From: Euborellia annulipes
Taxonomy: Eukaryota; Arthropoda; Insecta; Dermaptera; Anisolabididae
DNA: 64,000 nt
NCBI GenBank assembly: GCA_023213315.1
Contig: JAKCPI010001940.1
Coordinates: 1-64,000 of the forward strand
Direction of reading: 5' to 3'
A program made the translations under genes and the position numbers. Below the pieces are notes generated by a model, which was given only the letters and a program-made list of their open reading frames with translations, searched no databases and was not told the origin of the DNA. This document shows positions 10,533-21,611 of this stretch, piece after piece (positions within the stretch are counted from its first letter, which is position 1; each line of letters begins with the position of its first letter).

Positions 10533-10925
10533 GTCACCTTACAAGGTGCAAGGTTTTCAGCAGAACCTCGAGGAACCTCTCGTACAATAAAACTATCAAG
10601 AGATACGCAAAGCCTACAGCCCCCTTCTACCTTCTACTATTCCTACGAATACATGTTCCAACAAACAATCCCTTCAGTTCCTTGTTCTCATTCCTCACCT
10701 TAATATTTAAGATCCCTCAAACATTTTCTAATCTCACTTCAGCAATGGCAATCCCTCGCAACGGACACGGATCTTAAATATTAAGGTGAGGAACGAAATC
10801 TGAGAACAAGGAGCTGAAGGGATTGTCTATTGGAAGATATATTCGAAGGAGTAGTATCTTGATATTTTTATTGTACGTCTGGTTCTGCTGAAAACGTTGA
10901 TATCCCCTTCACCTTGTAAAAACAT
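10533..10925. repeat. Inverted repeat, arms about 170 bp, loop about 55 bp
   Basis: Left arm 10533-10715 and right arm 10770-10925. TTCCTTGTTCTCATTCCTCACC pairs with the TGAGGAACGAAATCTGAGAACAAGG region, and GCAAGGTTTTCAGCAGAACC pairs with GGTTCTGCTGAAAACG. The right arm runs straight into acidic-family copy 1. In copy 2 only the inner part of the right arm is left. Confidence 0.7.
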
Positions 10926-12399
10926 CGTGAACCTTTGGACTTATCTCTGTTATGTTACGTAAACTCTAATCAAAATTATTGTAATAAGAAGGTATTTCTA
11001 GCAATAATTAAAATAATTGGGTGGTCTAGAAGATGTTCATTCAGATGTTCATTCTCTTCTTCCCCATGTTCGTTCTCTATGGTTTGTTCATGTTCATCTT
11101 CTTCAAAACCAATAAAGGCTAAATGCTTTGGAGAGATTTTCTACCCACTCATCAGAAGAAGAACATATCCAGAATTTGCCTTTATCAGATAGATCTCTTC
11201 TACCATTGGGTCATATTACTACATGAAGACAGTTCCAAGTTGATAAAAGCAGTCACACTGACGGAAAAATCTTTCATACATAATACAAGTACAATAACAA
11301 AGTTCTTAAAACATCAGTAAGAACTGCTCCGCTAGGAAAAGATCTCTTGAGCATTTAGCCCTTAATGAATGGATATTAAGGAATAAGGAAGAAGACAAAC
11401 AAGAAAGAGATTCGCAAACTGATTCGTCACCAATTTCTGAAGGAACAGATCTAATGGTCCAAATTTATTAATTCCGCAGAAACAAGCAGCATTCAGTTAA
11501 TTTGAGGTATCTTTTTGTTATTTGAACCTAGAAAAAAGCAAACAATTGCAAGATCGGAGACCCTTCACCTTCCTGTAAAGAAATCAAGATCAATCAGTCG
11601 TCTCTACCTTTGAATTCCAATATTTTTATTTTGGTTTCCTTTGGGAGTTCATTAAAAGAAAGCTAAATTTCAATTAAAATTTTTTTATTTTTATAAATTT
11701 ATAATAAAGTATAAAATAATATCACTACAAATAAATAAATACAACGCCTACTATTTGACTACAAAATAATATTCATTTTTAAGAGTGAGGTGTTGTTTCT
11801 ACCTCCACATCTGTATTAAATATAAATAGTGTGAGTTGCTAATATCAGAAATGAAATTTTATTGCCTCCATCGGACTGTTCAGTTAGTTATTTTATATCT
11901 CATCTTGATCCTCATGATCTTCCTTTTCCTCTCTTCCAAAGTTTTAATTCCTTGAATTACCTTTTGGTAGATGAGATCTAATTCTTCTGCCGGATTAAAT
12001 TCTTCCGGTCCCATATTTTGATATTCTTGTTTCTGTTCCACTTCCCATGGGAAGGACCTTTCGCATACTCCAATGTGCTTTGGATGTGTGGAAGTTTCGA
12101 TTCCTCGAATTATCTCTTGGCAGATTTCCTGTTCCTGTTCCTCTTCGTTAACCTCCTCCAAAGTTTCGATTACCTTTTGGTAGGTAAGTTCTTCTGATCC
12201 TCATGTTCCTCTTCGTTAATCTTCTTCCAAATTTCGATTTCTCGATTTACTTTTTGGTAGATGAGGTCCAACTCTGCTTCTGCCAGATTCAAGTCTTCCC
12301 GTGCCTCAACTTGACCCTCCTGATCCTGTTCCTCTCTGTTAACCTCCTCCCAAGGGAAGACTATTTCGATTCCTCGAACGCGCTGTAGGTGGATGGGAT

Positions 12400-13754
12400 C
12401 AGGGCTGGGCAGGATAGAGATCCTTTTGGATCTAAATCCGAAGATCCGATCCGATCCAGGATTTTCGGATCTGGATCGAGATCCTTTTTTTTAATGGATC
12501 TCGGAATTGGATCGCGAACCGAATCGAAAGGGGTGGATTTAAGGATTTTGATCGAAATCCATTTTAATCTCTGGATCTAGGATCGGATCGCTGATCCTTT
12601 TCAAAGGATCGACAATCCTGGATTTTTCGATCCTTTTTAAAGGATCGCTTCAAATCCTTCAAAACTTTTTTTTCAAATTGGCAGCTCTGCTGAACACCCT
12701 TTAATTTTAGTTCTTCTGATAATGAGCTAATAACCCGAAATATATTGGATTAAAAAAATTTCAACCCTTTAAGAGAATCCTCACATAACCTTAATTTAGA
12801 ATGTTTCACTTAGAACCACAGCAATTTTTAAATTGAGCAAAATCTATTGTTATTTTCTTCTCCATTAAGTTAATTTTCTTTAAATTTAAATTTAAATAGA
12901 AAAAACATGTTATTATAAACATAACAACTAAATTAAAAAAAAAATAGACTTCGCAGGTACCGGGATTTCCCACTCTTAATCTGATGTAATCTTACAGGTT
13001 TTTTAAAATTACATCTGATTAAGATACTGCCTGGTTAAGAGTGATAAAGTTTGGCAGCTTCTATGTCTTTTTATTATGTGATATATATATATGTACTTTC
13101 GATAAATATATTCACTTGTTTCTCTATTTTATTCAGTACTAGCCGCGACGCCCGCCTTCGGCCGTGGGCTTCGTCCGCTGGATCGCCCGCCTGCGGCCGA
13201 CCATTCCAATTCAGTGCCTTCTTGAGGCTTTGTTTACATTCATGGAATACATTAATGAAAAGAATACATAAATATTTCTCTATACATTTCCTATGAGAGA
13301 AATCGTAACTTTAAGAATTAATAACTCAAAACGTTATAGGATGAAAATAACTTTCCAGAAACTTTCCCGAGAAGGCCCTCTTTATGCTTATAAAATTTCA
13401 TTTCAGAAATTCCTACGGGAAGTTGCCTAAATAGAGCGAGACAGACAGACAGACGGACATTAGCGAATTATATATATATATAGATTCTTACGTTTTATTT
13501 TAAAAGACAATTATCAAATAGCAATATTAAAGAAATCAATGAATATAATCTTTTGTTCAAAAATTTTTTTTTCGGATCTTGGATCCTAACTGCGATCCTT
13601 TTTCGGTTCGAGGATCAGAAGGCGCTTACTGCCCGGATCTGTTCGGATCGCTGATACTTTGAATCAGTCGAGACACACCTGCGGATTGGTTGGCCCGGAT
13701 TGCCCGGATCCTCAGATCGGATCGCAGACCGCCAAAGGGTTTTGGCAATCTCTG
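12400..13754. mobile_element. GATC-dense hAT-like insertion
   Basis: It starts CAGGGCTGGGCAGGAT, a typical hAT terminus, and ends with a weak inverse (TTGGCAATCTCTG). Flanks are GATGGGAT (12392) and GCTGGGAT (13755), a 7/8 match to an 8-bp target duplication. Acidic-family copy 2 shows the empty site at 24420. Both ends (12400-12660 and 13575-13730) are packed with GGATC/GATCC. No transposase frame is left. Confidence 0.6.
13138..13488 (+). mobile_element. Nested short element, CTAGCCGCGACGCCCGCC to (TA)n
   Basis: It begins ACTAGCCGCGACGCCCGCC with GC-rich palindromes and ends AGACAGACAGACGGACATTA then a TATATA run. This layout is common to short non-autonomous repeats in arthropod genomes. 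It sits inside the GATC-dense element, so it is the later insertion. Confidence 0.5.
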
Positions 13755-14734
13755 GCTGGGATTCAACTTCTTTTTTTTCTTTCGGATTAACTCTTTCCGG
13801 AGAGGGTAGTGCCAACATCTAAAAATAAAAAAGAGAAATTAAATTGTTGTTTTTAGAAGGAATTTCTTCACATGGAGGGGGATAATACTCATATTACCAC
13901 AAGCAGAAATCCCACTTTGCCTTCGATCTCTTGAATCCCTTGGGATTTAATGAGAAGACAGAATAGGATTGTTGGGAAATCAGGAATTTACAGTTACATT
14001 GAAAGGGTTGAAGTCTCACCCCCTCAAAAATGGTAAAATACCAGGTGTCTACGATATTATCCTGTCTAGTTTGGACCTTGGAATCACATAAATTATCTAT
14101 CTTAGTGGATTAGAAAGAGGCATGTCTATAGATGCTTGTTATCTATTTTAAGATTGCGATTTCATTGACTTTTAGAGTGAAGTTCAATCAATGATTTGAA
14201 AAAATTAAAGGGCGATTGCTGAGTTTCTAAAGAGAAAAATTATAATTTTTTACCTTAAATTACACTGTGCGGAAAAATGAAACTTTTTTTTCTGGCCCCG
14301 AAAAAATTTCTTAAGATTCTTAAGTAAAATGACCTCATGAATCCAAATATGACCTCCGTTTTCAGGGGGGGGGGTAGCCCCCTACTTATTTCCACCACTT
14401 TTCGTTAATTATAGGGCCATGAATCAAATTTGGAGGGATGAAAAGGAATATTTTAGCCTCAACATTTCTTCAGAAGGTCTAGAGAAGTGAAAAGTTAAAA
14501 AACATTAACATTTTGATCCAAGGGGGAGGTGGGGGAGGATTTTGTCCCACAAAATGCAAGAAAATCATTAAAAAATGATCGATTTTTTCTAATTTTTTCA
14601 CTGACATCTGTGTATTTAGACAATCTAGACTTTTGCGGGTTTTTTTTATTTGATTCAGTACCATCTGCTGACAACCAGAAAAATCCAAAATCATGAAAAT
14701 GTATTACCCCCTTTTTTTAAATTACAAAAAACTC

Positions 14735-15030
14735 ATTTTTAGCCGATTATTTTTTTACATTTTTGGCTATATTTTTTGAATGATAAGAGATATCTTCAAT
14801 CTCATATTTTTGTATTTTTCTACATTAAATTTGGAAAAGAATGAGACCCTTTGCACTATTCTAAGGCATTGTTTAGCGGCTGTGCAACTTTTGGCGTGTG
14901 ATACAAAATTTTTTTTTATTAATTTTTTTCATATTCATGGCCATATTTTTTGAATGGTAAGAGATATCTTTAATCTCATATTTTCCTATTCTTCTATATT
15001 AAATTTGGAAAAAATGAGCCACATTACAGT
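14735..15030. repeat. Two-unit tandem duplication, about 195 bp apart
   Basis: ATATTTTTTGAATG(A/G)TAAGAG and ATTAAATTTGGAAAA appear at about 14767-14835 and 14942-15010 with few differences. No gene here. Confidence 0.6.
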
Positions 15031-15429
15031 ATTCTTACATTGAGATGTGATTCATTCATAAATTATCATCTGCCAAAAAAAAATCATTATCATTCTATCA
15101 TCAATCAAGTTTTTTTATTATTTGCTATCTATTGTATCTTCTTTATGTAAAAAAAATTTTTGTAATTTTACAATTGATTCCTACACAAAAACATACTAAA
15201 TTTAGTAAATCTTTGCAAAAACCATTTACAAATGTGTGGTAATTTTAGAATTCCTAAACTGCTTTCGAGAAAAAATACAATTTTTAACGAAAAATACAAT
15301 ACAATGTTTGTAAAATTACAATACATACTCTATTTTTTGAAGAAAAACATTTGTAAATTTAGTAGATATCATTTACAAGGGAAATTTGTAAATTTAGTAT
15401 TCCAAAACACACTAAAATTAATAAAAAAA

Positions 15430-15592
15430 AATGCTTTTTTTTAAATTGAACTAAAAAGAGAGAAATAATTCAATTGTTCTTGTTAAAATTGTTGAATATT
15501 TATGACTTAAAATAAAAGCGTGGGGCGCACATTGATAGCTTAAGGAATGCACTCTGAGTACAGGATCCGTGGTTCGGCTCCCGGCGGCACAC
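15430..15592 (+). repeat. tRNA-like SINE head in a duplicated flank
   Basis: 15515-15592 has an A-box-like TAGCTTAAGGA and, about 45 bp on, B-box-like GTGGTTCGGCTCC, in the right order for a tRNA-derived pol III promoter. The flank 15430-15525 (GAACTAAAAAGAGAGAAATA to TAAAATAAAAGCGTGGGG) is repeated at 45330-45430, where the tRNA-like part is missing or replaced. Confidence 0.5.
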
Positions 15593-15641
15593 CCTTATTT
15601 TCGGATATATGAATAATAAATATTTAATAATTTATTTTAAT

Positions 15642-16214
15642 ACACTAACAAAAAAAATATGAATTTTCAATCATTTTTCATATACTTTCGTGGTTTAATT
15701 TTAATATACCCAGGATATGAAATAAAATTAATATAAAAGTATATGAACAAATTAACAACATTTAAACTTATCTTTTTCTTTGTGTGCCGCCAAATTTTGA
15801 AATCGTTAAAAGTGTATTGCGCGACAAGTTGAGAATCCCTGGTCTAAACGTTCTCAAATAACTCGACTACCTCAAGGAATTTTTATTAATATTATTTTAA
15901 GGAAACTTGAAATTATTCTTTTAAAATTTATTTCATAAATCTAAATTTATTAAATTCTGGTTTGAAATTCGTGCTCTAAACTATTTAAATATTCATGAAG
16001 TCATACTAATTAAATAATTTTTATAAAGTAATTCAACTAAATAGCTATAAAAATTAAAATTAACAATTTTTACCAAAATAATTAATTTTAAAATATACAA
16101 GAAATTTGTTAGGTTGGCAACAAATTGAATTTTCTCATATATTATTCATAAACAGTTTATGAAACAGAGTTCCTATACTTGTATATGAAGTTTTCTTGAA
16201 AATTTTTAACAGTA
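15642..16214. mobile_element. TIR element (CACTGTAAAAA type), copy 1
   Basis: About 570 bp and roughly 90% like 28953-29540. The copy-2 termini read TACACTGTAAAAA and, inverted, TACACTGTTAAAA, with TTTCAAT...TTCATATAC further in, so the TIRs are about 45 bp with TA flanks. That layout fits a Tc1/mariner-type MITE. No transposase. Confidence 0.6.
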
Positions 16215-16273
16215 TAGAGTAAGGTGGGGTGATATTTATAACAAAATGCAAACAAATAATAATAATGACTTAC

Positions 16274-16324
16274 ACATAGGGCAGTCAAGACGAGGAAGAT
16301 GAAGAAAATAATTTCGAGTATCAT
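16274..16324 (-). CDS. Signal-peptide first exon A1
   Basis: ATG at 16324 reads MILEIIFFIFLVLTALC and stops exactly at a GTAAGT donor (16273-16268) in phase 0. TATAAATA lies on the same strand at 16387-16380, about 60 bp upstream, giving normal TATA, start and ATG spacing. The paralogue at 28610-28666 keeps the hydrophobic pattern and the donor while bases have changed. No downstream exon was found before the TIR element at 15642-16214, so the gene may be truncated or have a very long intron. Confidence 0.55.
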
Positions 16325-16374
16325 GTCGAGGTGATGTTCATTCAATTGATGAATAAATTAATTCGATTTATTAT

Positions 16375-16392
16375 CGGCGTATTTATACTACA
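16375..16392 (-). promoter_or_regulatory. TATA box for signal exon A1
   Basis: TAGTATAAATACGCC on the minus strand. The TATA core is at 16387-16380, with ATG at 16324. The match to the consensus and the spacing are both good. Confidence 0.45.
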
Positions 16393-16633
16393 CTAGTATC
16401 AAAGAAGAAATAAGATGAGTGGGTAGACCCTCCCCTCCCCCTCTGTCGCACACACTGAGTCACTATTAAATTGAAACTTTTTTTTCCCTAATATTATCTT
16501 CTCGTCTACTGATAATAGTTTCGAGAGATACCAGCATAAGGCCGGTATTACACTATCAAAGATCTTTGTCAAAGATATTATTTGTCAAAGATATTTGACA
16601 GTGTAATGAGTCAACTTTTATAAAATATTTCTT

Positions 16634-17269
16634 TTATAAAATTTCTTTTATAAAATTTAATCGATTGCTATTACATTTTATCAAAGATTTGAAAGTAAAC
16701 AAACAAGATGGCGGAAGGCAAGAAAAGAAAATTTTGTTGGCCGGTGGAATTAACCAAAATGTAACCATTAGACGTTTTTCAACACTTATACAGTTCCTTA
16801 AATGTGTATTTTGTTTATCAATGAAAGGAGACACTTTTGAAACTACATATTTAAAAGTTTCATCATCCATTCTCGAATACCTTTTATAATGTATTACATC
16901 TTCAATCTGTAGCTCTTTTAATAAATTTTGGTGAATTCCTTTCATGTTCCGTCTTCAGGACCGGATCTAGGGGGGGGCAGTGGCTGCGTTTGCCCCGGGC
17001 GGCAGATATCAGGGGTGGCAATTAAAGGAAGATTTTCTAAAAAAAAAAAGGTAAAATGATATGAATTTTGTATAGAAAATTTTAAGGAGGGGGCGGAAAA
17101 TCAAATTTTGCCCCCCCCTAAAAAATCTCCTAGTTCCGGCCCTGTCCGTCTTGCATTCCATGGTTTAACCCACACACGTTTATTTTTCCTCTTTTTTTTT
17201 GAGTAATAAACTTATTGAGACAGCTGCACTTGTTGCAGCTACAACAGAAAAGAAAAACTCATCATCCAT
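16634..17269 (-). pseudogene. Harbinger transposase, N-terminal fragment
   Basis: On the minus strand, ATG at 17269 starts MDDEFFFSVVAATSAA. One extra A in the A9 run (17200-17192) throws the frame off. Without it the frame would go on to KRVWVKPWNARR, the basic/Trp motif seen near the N terminus of Harbinger (HARBI1-like) transposases. A hAT MITE then splits the frame. After it comes MKGIHQNLLKELQIED, FKYVVSKVSPFIDKQNTHLR and ISVEKRLMVTFWL, matching the conserved block before the DDE nuclease domain. The catalytic domain is absent, so this is a dead internal-deletion derivative. Confidence 0.85.
16956..17144. mobile_element. hAT MITE inserted in the Harbinger gene
   Basis: A 189-bp element with TIRs CAGGACCGGATCTAGG and the inverse of CCTAGTTCCGGCCCTG. 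It is flanked by a perfect 8-bp duplication TCCGTCTT (16948-16955 and 17145-17152). The middle holds G-runs and GCCCCGGGCGGCAG. It is younger than its host element. Confidence 0.9.
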
Positions 17270-17489
17270 TTTTAAACAACTTTGATGAAATATTTTACTT
17301 AGTGCAATACCTAAATAAAATCTTTTATAGAATCTTTTATAAAATAAAATATGATAAAATATTTTATAAAATATCTTTGACAAAGATCTTTTATAGTGTA
17401 ATACCGGCCTAAGGCTTTTGCCGGCCGGACCTTGCCGTTCTTGTAACTGGGGGTCCAGTCTTTTCATTTTGACCATTTCTCTCTCTCTT

Positions 17490-17600
17490 TGTTCAACGGT
17501 TCAAGCAGCGGGGACCGAAACGTTAATTAATTTGATTAAAATAATGAGAAGATAATATTAATTAGAATTTAAGTATAAAACGAATTGTGGCTGTTATATA
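17490..17600 (+). mobile_element. Penelope-like terminal motif
   Basis: AAGCAGCGGGGACCGAAACGTT followed by AT-rich TTGATTAAAATAATGAG and later AATTGTGGCTG. Same layout as the other GACCGAAACGT sites. Confidence 0.4.
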
Positions 17601-17859
17601 AATTAGATTAATGAGATGAAGAGGATGCAGTCAATAATAAATAAAAAAACTGACTGACTTACTAAGTGATGACAACGCCCAGCCTAAACTATAATACCTA
17701 TAAAGTTGAAATTTGGCATCTAGATTACTTTTATTGCGTAGGCGTCATTTAAGAAGCGATTTTTCGAAATTCATGGCCCCACCCCTATCCTCCCACCCGC
17801 CAAAACACAAATTAAAAACCCCCAATTTATTTATTTTATTTTATTTATGAAATTCCTAT

Positions 17860-18400
17860 CGGGATCCCCGTTTATTTGCCCGAGGTGCTTTCCGTGATAC
17901 GAAGACACACACCTCAAACCCAACCAGCCTCTGGCCGTAGCCATCTACCGGCACCCCGTGAAGTTACATCATTTCCTATCTCTAGTTCCTCCTCCTGCTT
18001 TCGTCTCTAGCTAGTGAACTATTCCTTATTTCTGGTTCCAACCGGCTCCCTAATAGCCAACCTCTTCTATGCTATGGAGGATGTCCTAGTTGAGGAGGGA
18101 CTCCCTCAGCACCGGCGTGTAGCCTACTCCTTTCGAAGAATGCATCACTGAGAGGGAACCTTCTTTACGTCCCTTCCACAGGACAGGATGTCACATCAAC
18201 TCCCTCTTCTCGTAGAGTTGCCTGAGGGACTATTGTGGTAAGATCCTATATTCCAATCCAGGGCTTCCTTGAGGATTTGTTTACATTAAATACATGTTTT
18301 TGGCACTTTTAGTGAATATCCCGCAGCCCCAGGAGTTTGAACAGGGATCATTGATGCCGAAGGCAACCCTTGACCAGCGAGGCCCCATATTCATCTATAA
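17860..18400. repeat. Moderate-GC repeat related to 61066-61225
   Basis: Shared phrases are AGTTACATCATTTC, TTCCTTATTTCTGGTTCC and GAGGAGGGACTCCCTCA. At 18325-18390 the minus strand has a tRNA-like layout (TCGCTGGTCAAGGG, then GTTCAAACTCC), so a SINE head may be part of it. No intact ORF. Confidence 0.5.
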
Positions 18401-18439
18401 TAAATGACATATTTAAGCAACATTTTTTAATGACATATT

Positions 18440-19657
18440 GACATACATATTTTTCAATTTTTAGCAACAGGCTCTGTTTGTTGTTACGTAATAATTTATA
18501 AACAAGTTGACATATTTTCTAAACCCCTTTTTTTTTGTGATTAAATCAAAATTACATAAATTTTTATAAATTTTTTTTGTTTAAAAGAAGAAATGATATT
18601 AATTGTAATATGATAATAATTATGTATATCATGTTTCATAAGAGATTTTATTTCGGTGAAAAGATAATAAATGAGCTAGCTACAAACTATTTATTTTATC
18701 TATTTTCTTTTTATATTTAGATAAATAAAGGTGAAATTCGGCATAATCTTGTTTACTAATGTTTGCCAAATGACGTCATGGAAAAAAATATTTATCACAT
18801 TTTTACCTTAAAATATTTTTTTACTTTCTCTTACCTCTATATATGTTAATCGAAAAAAATCGAAAAAAAAACTGAAAAAGTACATCAGTAAAGTACTAGT
18901 ACTCTTTGGCCGATTTTGATTAAAAGCTTATTTTCTCGGTCCCTGGGGGTGTTCAACTTAAATATAAAATTTCAACCTCGTAGCTCAATTCCTTCATGCT
19001 TAAAATTGAACACACACACACATAATATATAGAGACAGAAAGTGTTGTGTTCATATCAAAAATTCGATGTCGAGATTTTGACGGATATACACGTTTTGAG
19101 GTCCCTGAATCCAAATATGGGGATTGACTTCCCGAGACTTTCTCGTATATTCTTTTGGAATTACGTCTGGGTGTGTGTGTAAGCACGATTGCTTAAAAAC
19201 CAAAGCAGCTAGATCGATGAAATTTGGTATATGCTCCTTACACCTAAAATTGTAGATTTCTATCAACTTTTGGAGTAAATACGTCACTTGAAAGTAGTAC
19301 TTTACTTAAAAAGGTTTTTTCAAAAAATTTTGAAATTTTCAATTTTTTGTTATATTATGATAAAATACTCTATTTTAAAAAGTTTTTATTCTTTGACATT
19401 TTTTTGAAAACTGAATAGTTTTTGAAATAATCAAAGAAGAAATAGAAAATTTTGCGTTAATTTTGATAAAAAATCAAAACAAAAATCATACAGGTGTCAT
19501 TAAAAAAGGGCAAATATAAACAAATGAATTTGTGAAACAAACTTTACTTTCAAGTGACGTATTTACTCCAAAAGTTGATAGAAATTCTACAATTTTAGTG
19601 TAAGGAGCATATACCAAATTTCATCGATCTAGCTGCTTTGGTTTTTAAGCAATCGTG

Positions 19658-19699
<42 letters not shown>

Positions 19700-20010
19700 T
19701 AATGCCAAAAATGGTTTTTTTGGACTCAGGGAGGTCTAAAACGTGGAGAAACATCAAAATCTCGAAGTCGAGATTTTTTTACGATTACATAACTTTCTCT
19801 ATACGAGAAAGTAAAAAAGTGGTTTTTCGCGACATGGTCTGTCTGTAAACAAAATATCTCAAGAACGGAAAGAGCTAGGAGGTTGAAATTTTATATTCAA
19901 GTTAGGCACCCCCCCAGAGACATGACACGGAGCTTTTGAACAAAATCGGCCAAAGAGTACTAATACTTTACTGATGCACTTTTTCAGTTTTTTTGATTTT
20001 CTCAAAAAAA
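18440..20010. mobile_element. E1 pair forming a large imperfect palindrome
   Basis: 18480-19110 is an E1 copy. 19780-20010 is E1 sequence in the opposite sense to 18850-18975. Inside, 19185-19300 and 19545-19665 are a near-perfect inverted pair (CAAAGCAGCTAGATCGATGA and its inverse) about 240 bp apart. An AC microsatellite follows at 19664-19696. Confidence 0.7.
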
Positions 20011-20745
20011 AAAAAAAAAAAATGAAATCCTAGGTATCTATATTATAATAGTATAAACTATTTGTTTTTTTATTTATATTTTTTTACATGTTTTTCACGA
20101 CGGAGCTCAGTAATTAATGTATAATTTTTTTTTTCTTCACACCTTAAAATTCAATCTTTAATTTAAAATAAATATTTTTATTTTTCTATTTCATTAATTT
20201 ACAAAAATTTCGATTAAATAATATAAATTGCAAATAAAAAAAAAAAAAAATTAAATATCAAATTTCAAAATCAAAACAAACACACACACACACCAAGGCC
20301 CAATTAAAATAATTCAGTCTTCTTACAATTGCCGACCGGAGAGGAGCTCATCCTGGCGCTCTCTCTCTCTCTCTAAACGCCTATAACTATTTATATGTGG
20401 CTCTTTTTTTTTTTTTTTTTTTTCAATAACTCCTCTTCTCTTCTCCACCCCCCCCCCCCCCCCCCCACTCACACCTTTCTTTTCGGGAACGGAGGTAATT
20501 TATGATTTTAGAAAAAATCGATTATATATTATCTATTTTTTGTTGGGGGGGGGCTTTTTTTTTTTTCAATTTAATCTTAATTTAAAATGTGGCTCTTTCT
20601 AATAGTTGTGAAGAGCGAAGAAGTTTTTTTTATTTTGAGTTTTATTCTGGTGAAATTCGTATAAAATTTTTTTTTTATTAAAGAAGACCACCCCATTCAA
20701 AAAATATAATTACCTCATCAAGAGAGGTTTCAAATTGTAACATTT
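20011..20745. other. Low-complexity spacer
   Basis: Poly(A), poly(T), (AC)n at 20277-20294, (CT)n at 20359-20376, C20 at about 20446-20466 and a G9 run at 20545. No gene seen. Confidence 0.6.
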
Positions 20746-20748
20746 GAT

Positions 20749-21079
20749 CTAAATAAGAGAGAGATACGGGCCCCATCCTTCTGAGTTATTGGAGGAATCA
20801 CATCGACATCTCGGCACATCATCATCGCCTTCCTCAGTCCGGAGGAAGTCATCAGCGTTTTTGCCCACGCCACAACTCCTGCGGGTCAACCGAGATAAGT
20901 CCGCTACAATTTTTTTGATTGTTCTCACCAAATCCACGTGTGTGTTATATATATATTCTAAATCATTTCCATTCAAAAAAAAATTTTTATGAAAATTTTT
21001 TTTATACTTAAATAACTTACTTAACCAATTTTCTTCAATAATTTCTTTTAAAAAAAAAATTTTCAATTCAATTGTACTA
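20749..21079 (-). CDS. Possible terminal exon, unknown protein
   Basis: A T-rich acceptor (TTTTTTTACAG) at 21080 opens a frame of about 109 residues ending at a stop at 20749. The first half is Lys/Phe-rich and follows A/T runs, so it is doubtful. The second half (VRTIKKIVADLSRLTRR, CGVGKNADDFLRTEEGDDD, VPRCRCDSSNNSEGWGP) has balanced codon use. It would join an upstream exon carrying one leftover base. The opposite strand is also open for 67 codons over part of it, so strand choice is not certain. Confidence 0.3.
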
Positions 21080-21600
21080 CTGTAAAAAAATAGATTTGAG
21101 CAAATGCAATGTAATGCGCCTGAGCCCGTCGAAATAGATACATAATTCTACCACTGTGTTAAACCCCACATGTCATTGTTGCGAAGCCAATGACTGATTT
21201 CATTTAAATTGTTATTAAACCAACCATCTTACAAACAATATTTTATTTGATACTAATAAACCATCCTTCATTCCTAATATTTTTTTATTTAATAATTTTC
21301 CCCTACTTACAACTATTAATTTTAAGTTAAATTAAATTAGTGTAGTAGCCCCTCCAAAAGGAGCAGTTTTACACTTTAATATATATTGTTATAAACACCT
21401 AGAAATGGTCCATAGAGAAAAGATCACCTAACTATAAAATTCTGGGAAATATTAAAATAATTTATTTAAAAAGGAATATGATAAGAGTCAATTGATAATC
21501 AGAAAAATGATATTTTTTAATCAAATTGGCAAGAAAATCAAAGGTTAAATTAATTTCCTAAAAAAGTGAGAGTGAGTTAGTATTAAGTAAATCAAAATTT
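21080..21600. other. AT-rich spacer, nothing recognised
   Basis: No ORF above noise, no clear repeat match within the window. Confidence 0.5.
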
Positions 21601-21611
21601 GTTATTTGGCA

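Larger units (their letters stand above)
11880..13818 (-). pseudogene. Acidic-repeat exon, copy 1, split by a transposon
   Basis: On the minus strand the exon opens after a clean acceptor (TTTTTATTTTTAG) with MLALPSPER at 13818. It then runs into the inserted hAT-like element (13754-12400) and resumes as units like LDLIYQKV.QGIE.W.E.NEEEQ. A 4-bp difference from copy 2 near 12198 shifts the frame, so this copy is broken twice. The intact family member would be a very acidic, Glu-rich helical protein built from imperfect units of about 30 residues. I do not recognise the protein. The last 93 codons are open to a stop near 11880. Confidence 0.55.
10926..14700 (-). repeat. Acidic-exon repeat family, copy 1 (interrupted)
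   Basis: Matches 22853-25200 almost base for base on both sides of a 1.35-kb insertion at 12400-13754. 13860-14220 also matches copy 3 (37440-37740). It includes an acidic exon, its 5' intron and about 900 bp of 3' sequence. Short open stretches exist on both strands at 11123-11470, so which strand was originally coding there is unclear. Confidence 0.7.
16540..17409 (-). mobile_element. PIF/Harbinger DNA transposon, defective
   Basis: Termini GGCCGGTATTACACTAT and ATAGTGTAATACCGGCC form inverted repeats that extend through AAAGATCTTTGTCAAAGAT. They are flanked by a 3-bp TAA duplication (16537-16539 and 17410-17412), as expected for PIF/Harbinger. It holds the N-terminal part of a transposase and a nested hAT MITE. 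At about 670 bp without the insert it lacks the DDE domain. Confidence 0.85.

Noticed and set aside
11123..11320. 65-codon plus-strand ORF, identical at 23144-23341
   Set aside because: It is identical because the whole segment is duplicated; the opposite strand and other frames are also open, so conservation says nothing about coding. The related stretch up to 11471 looks coding-like but is broken at 11320.
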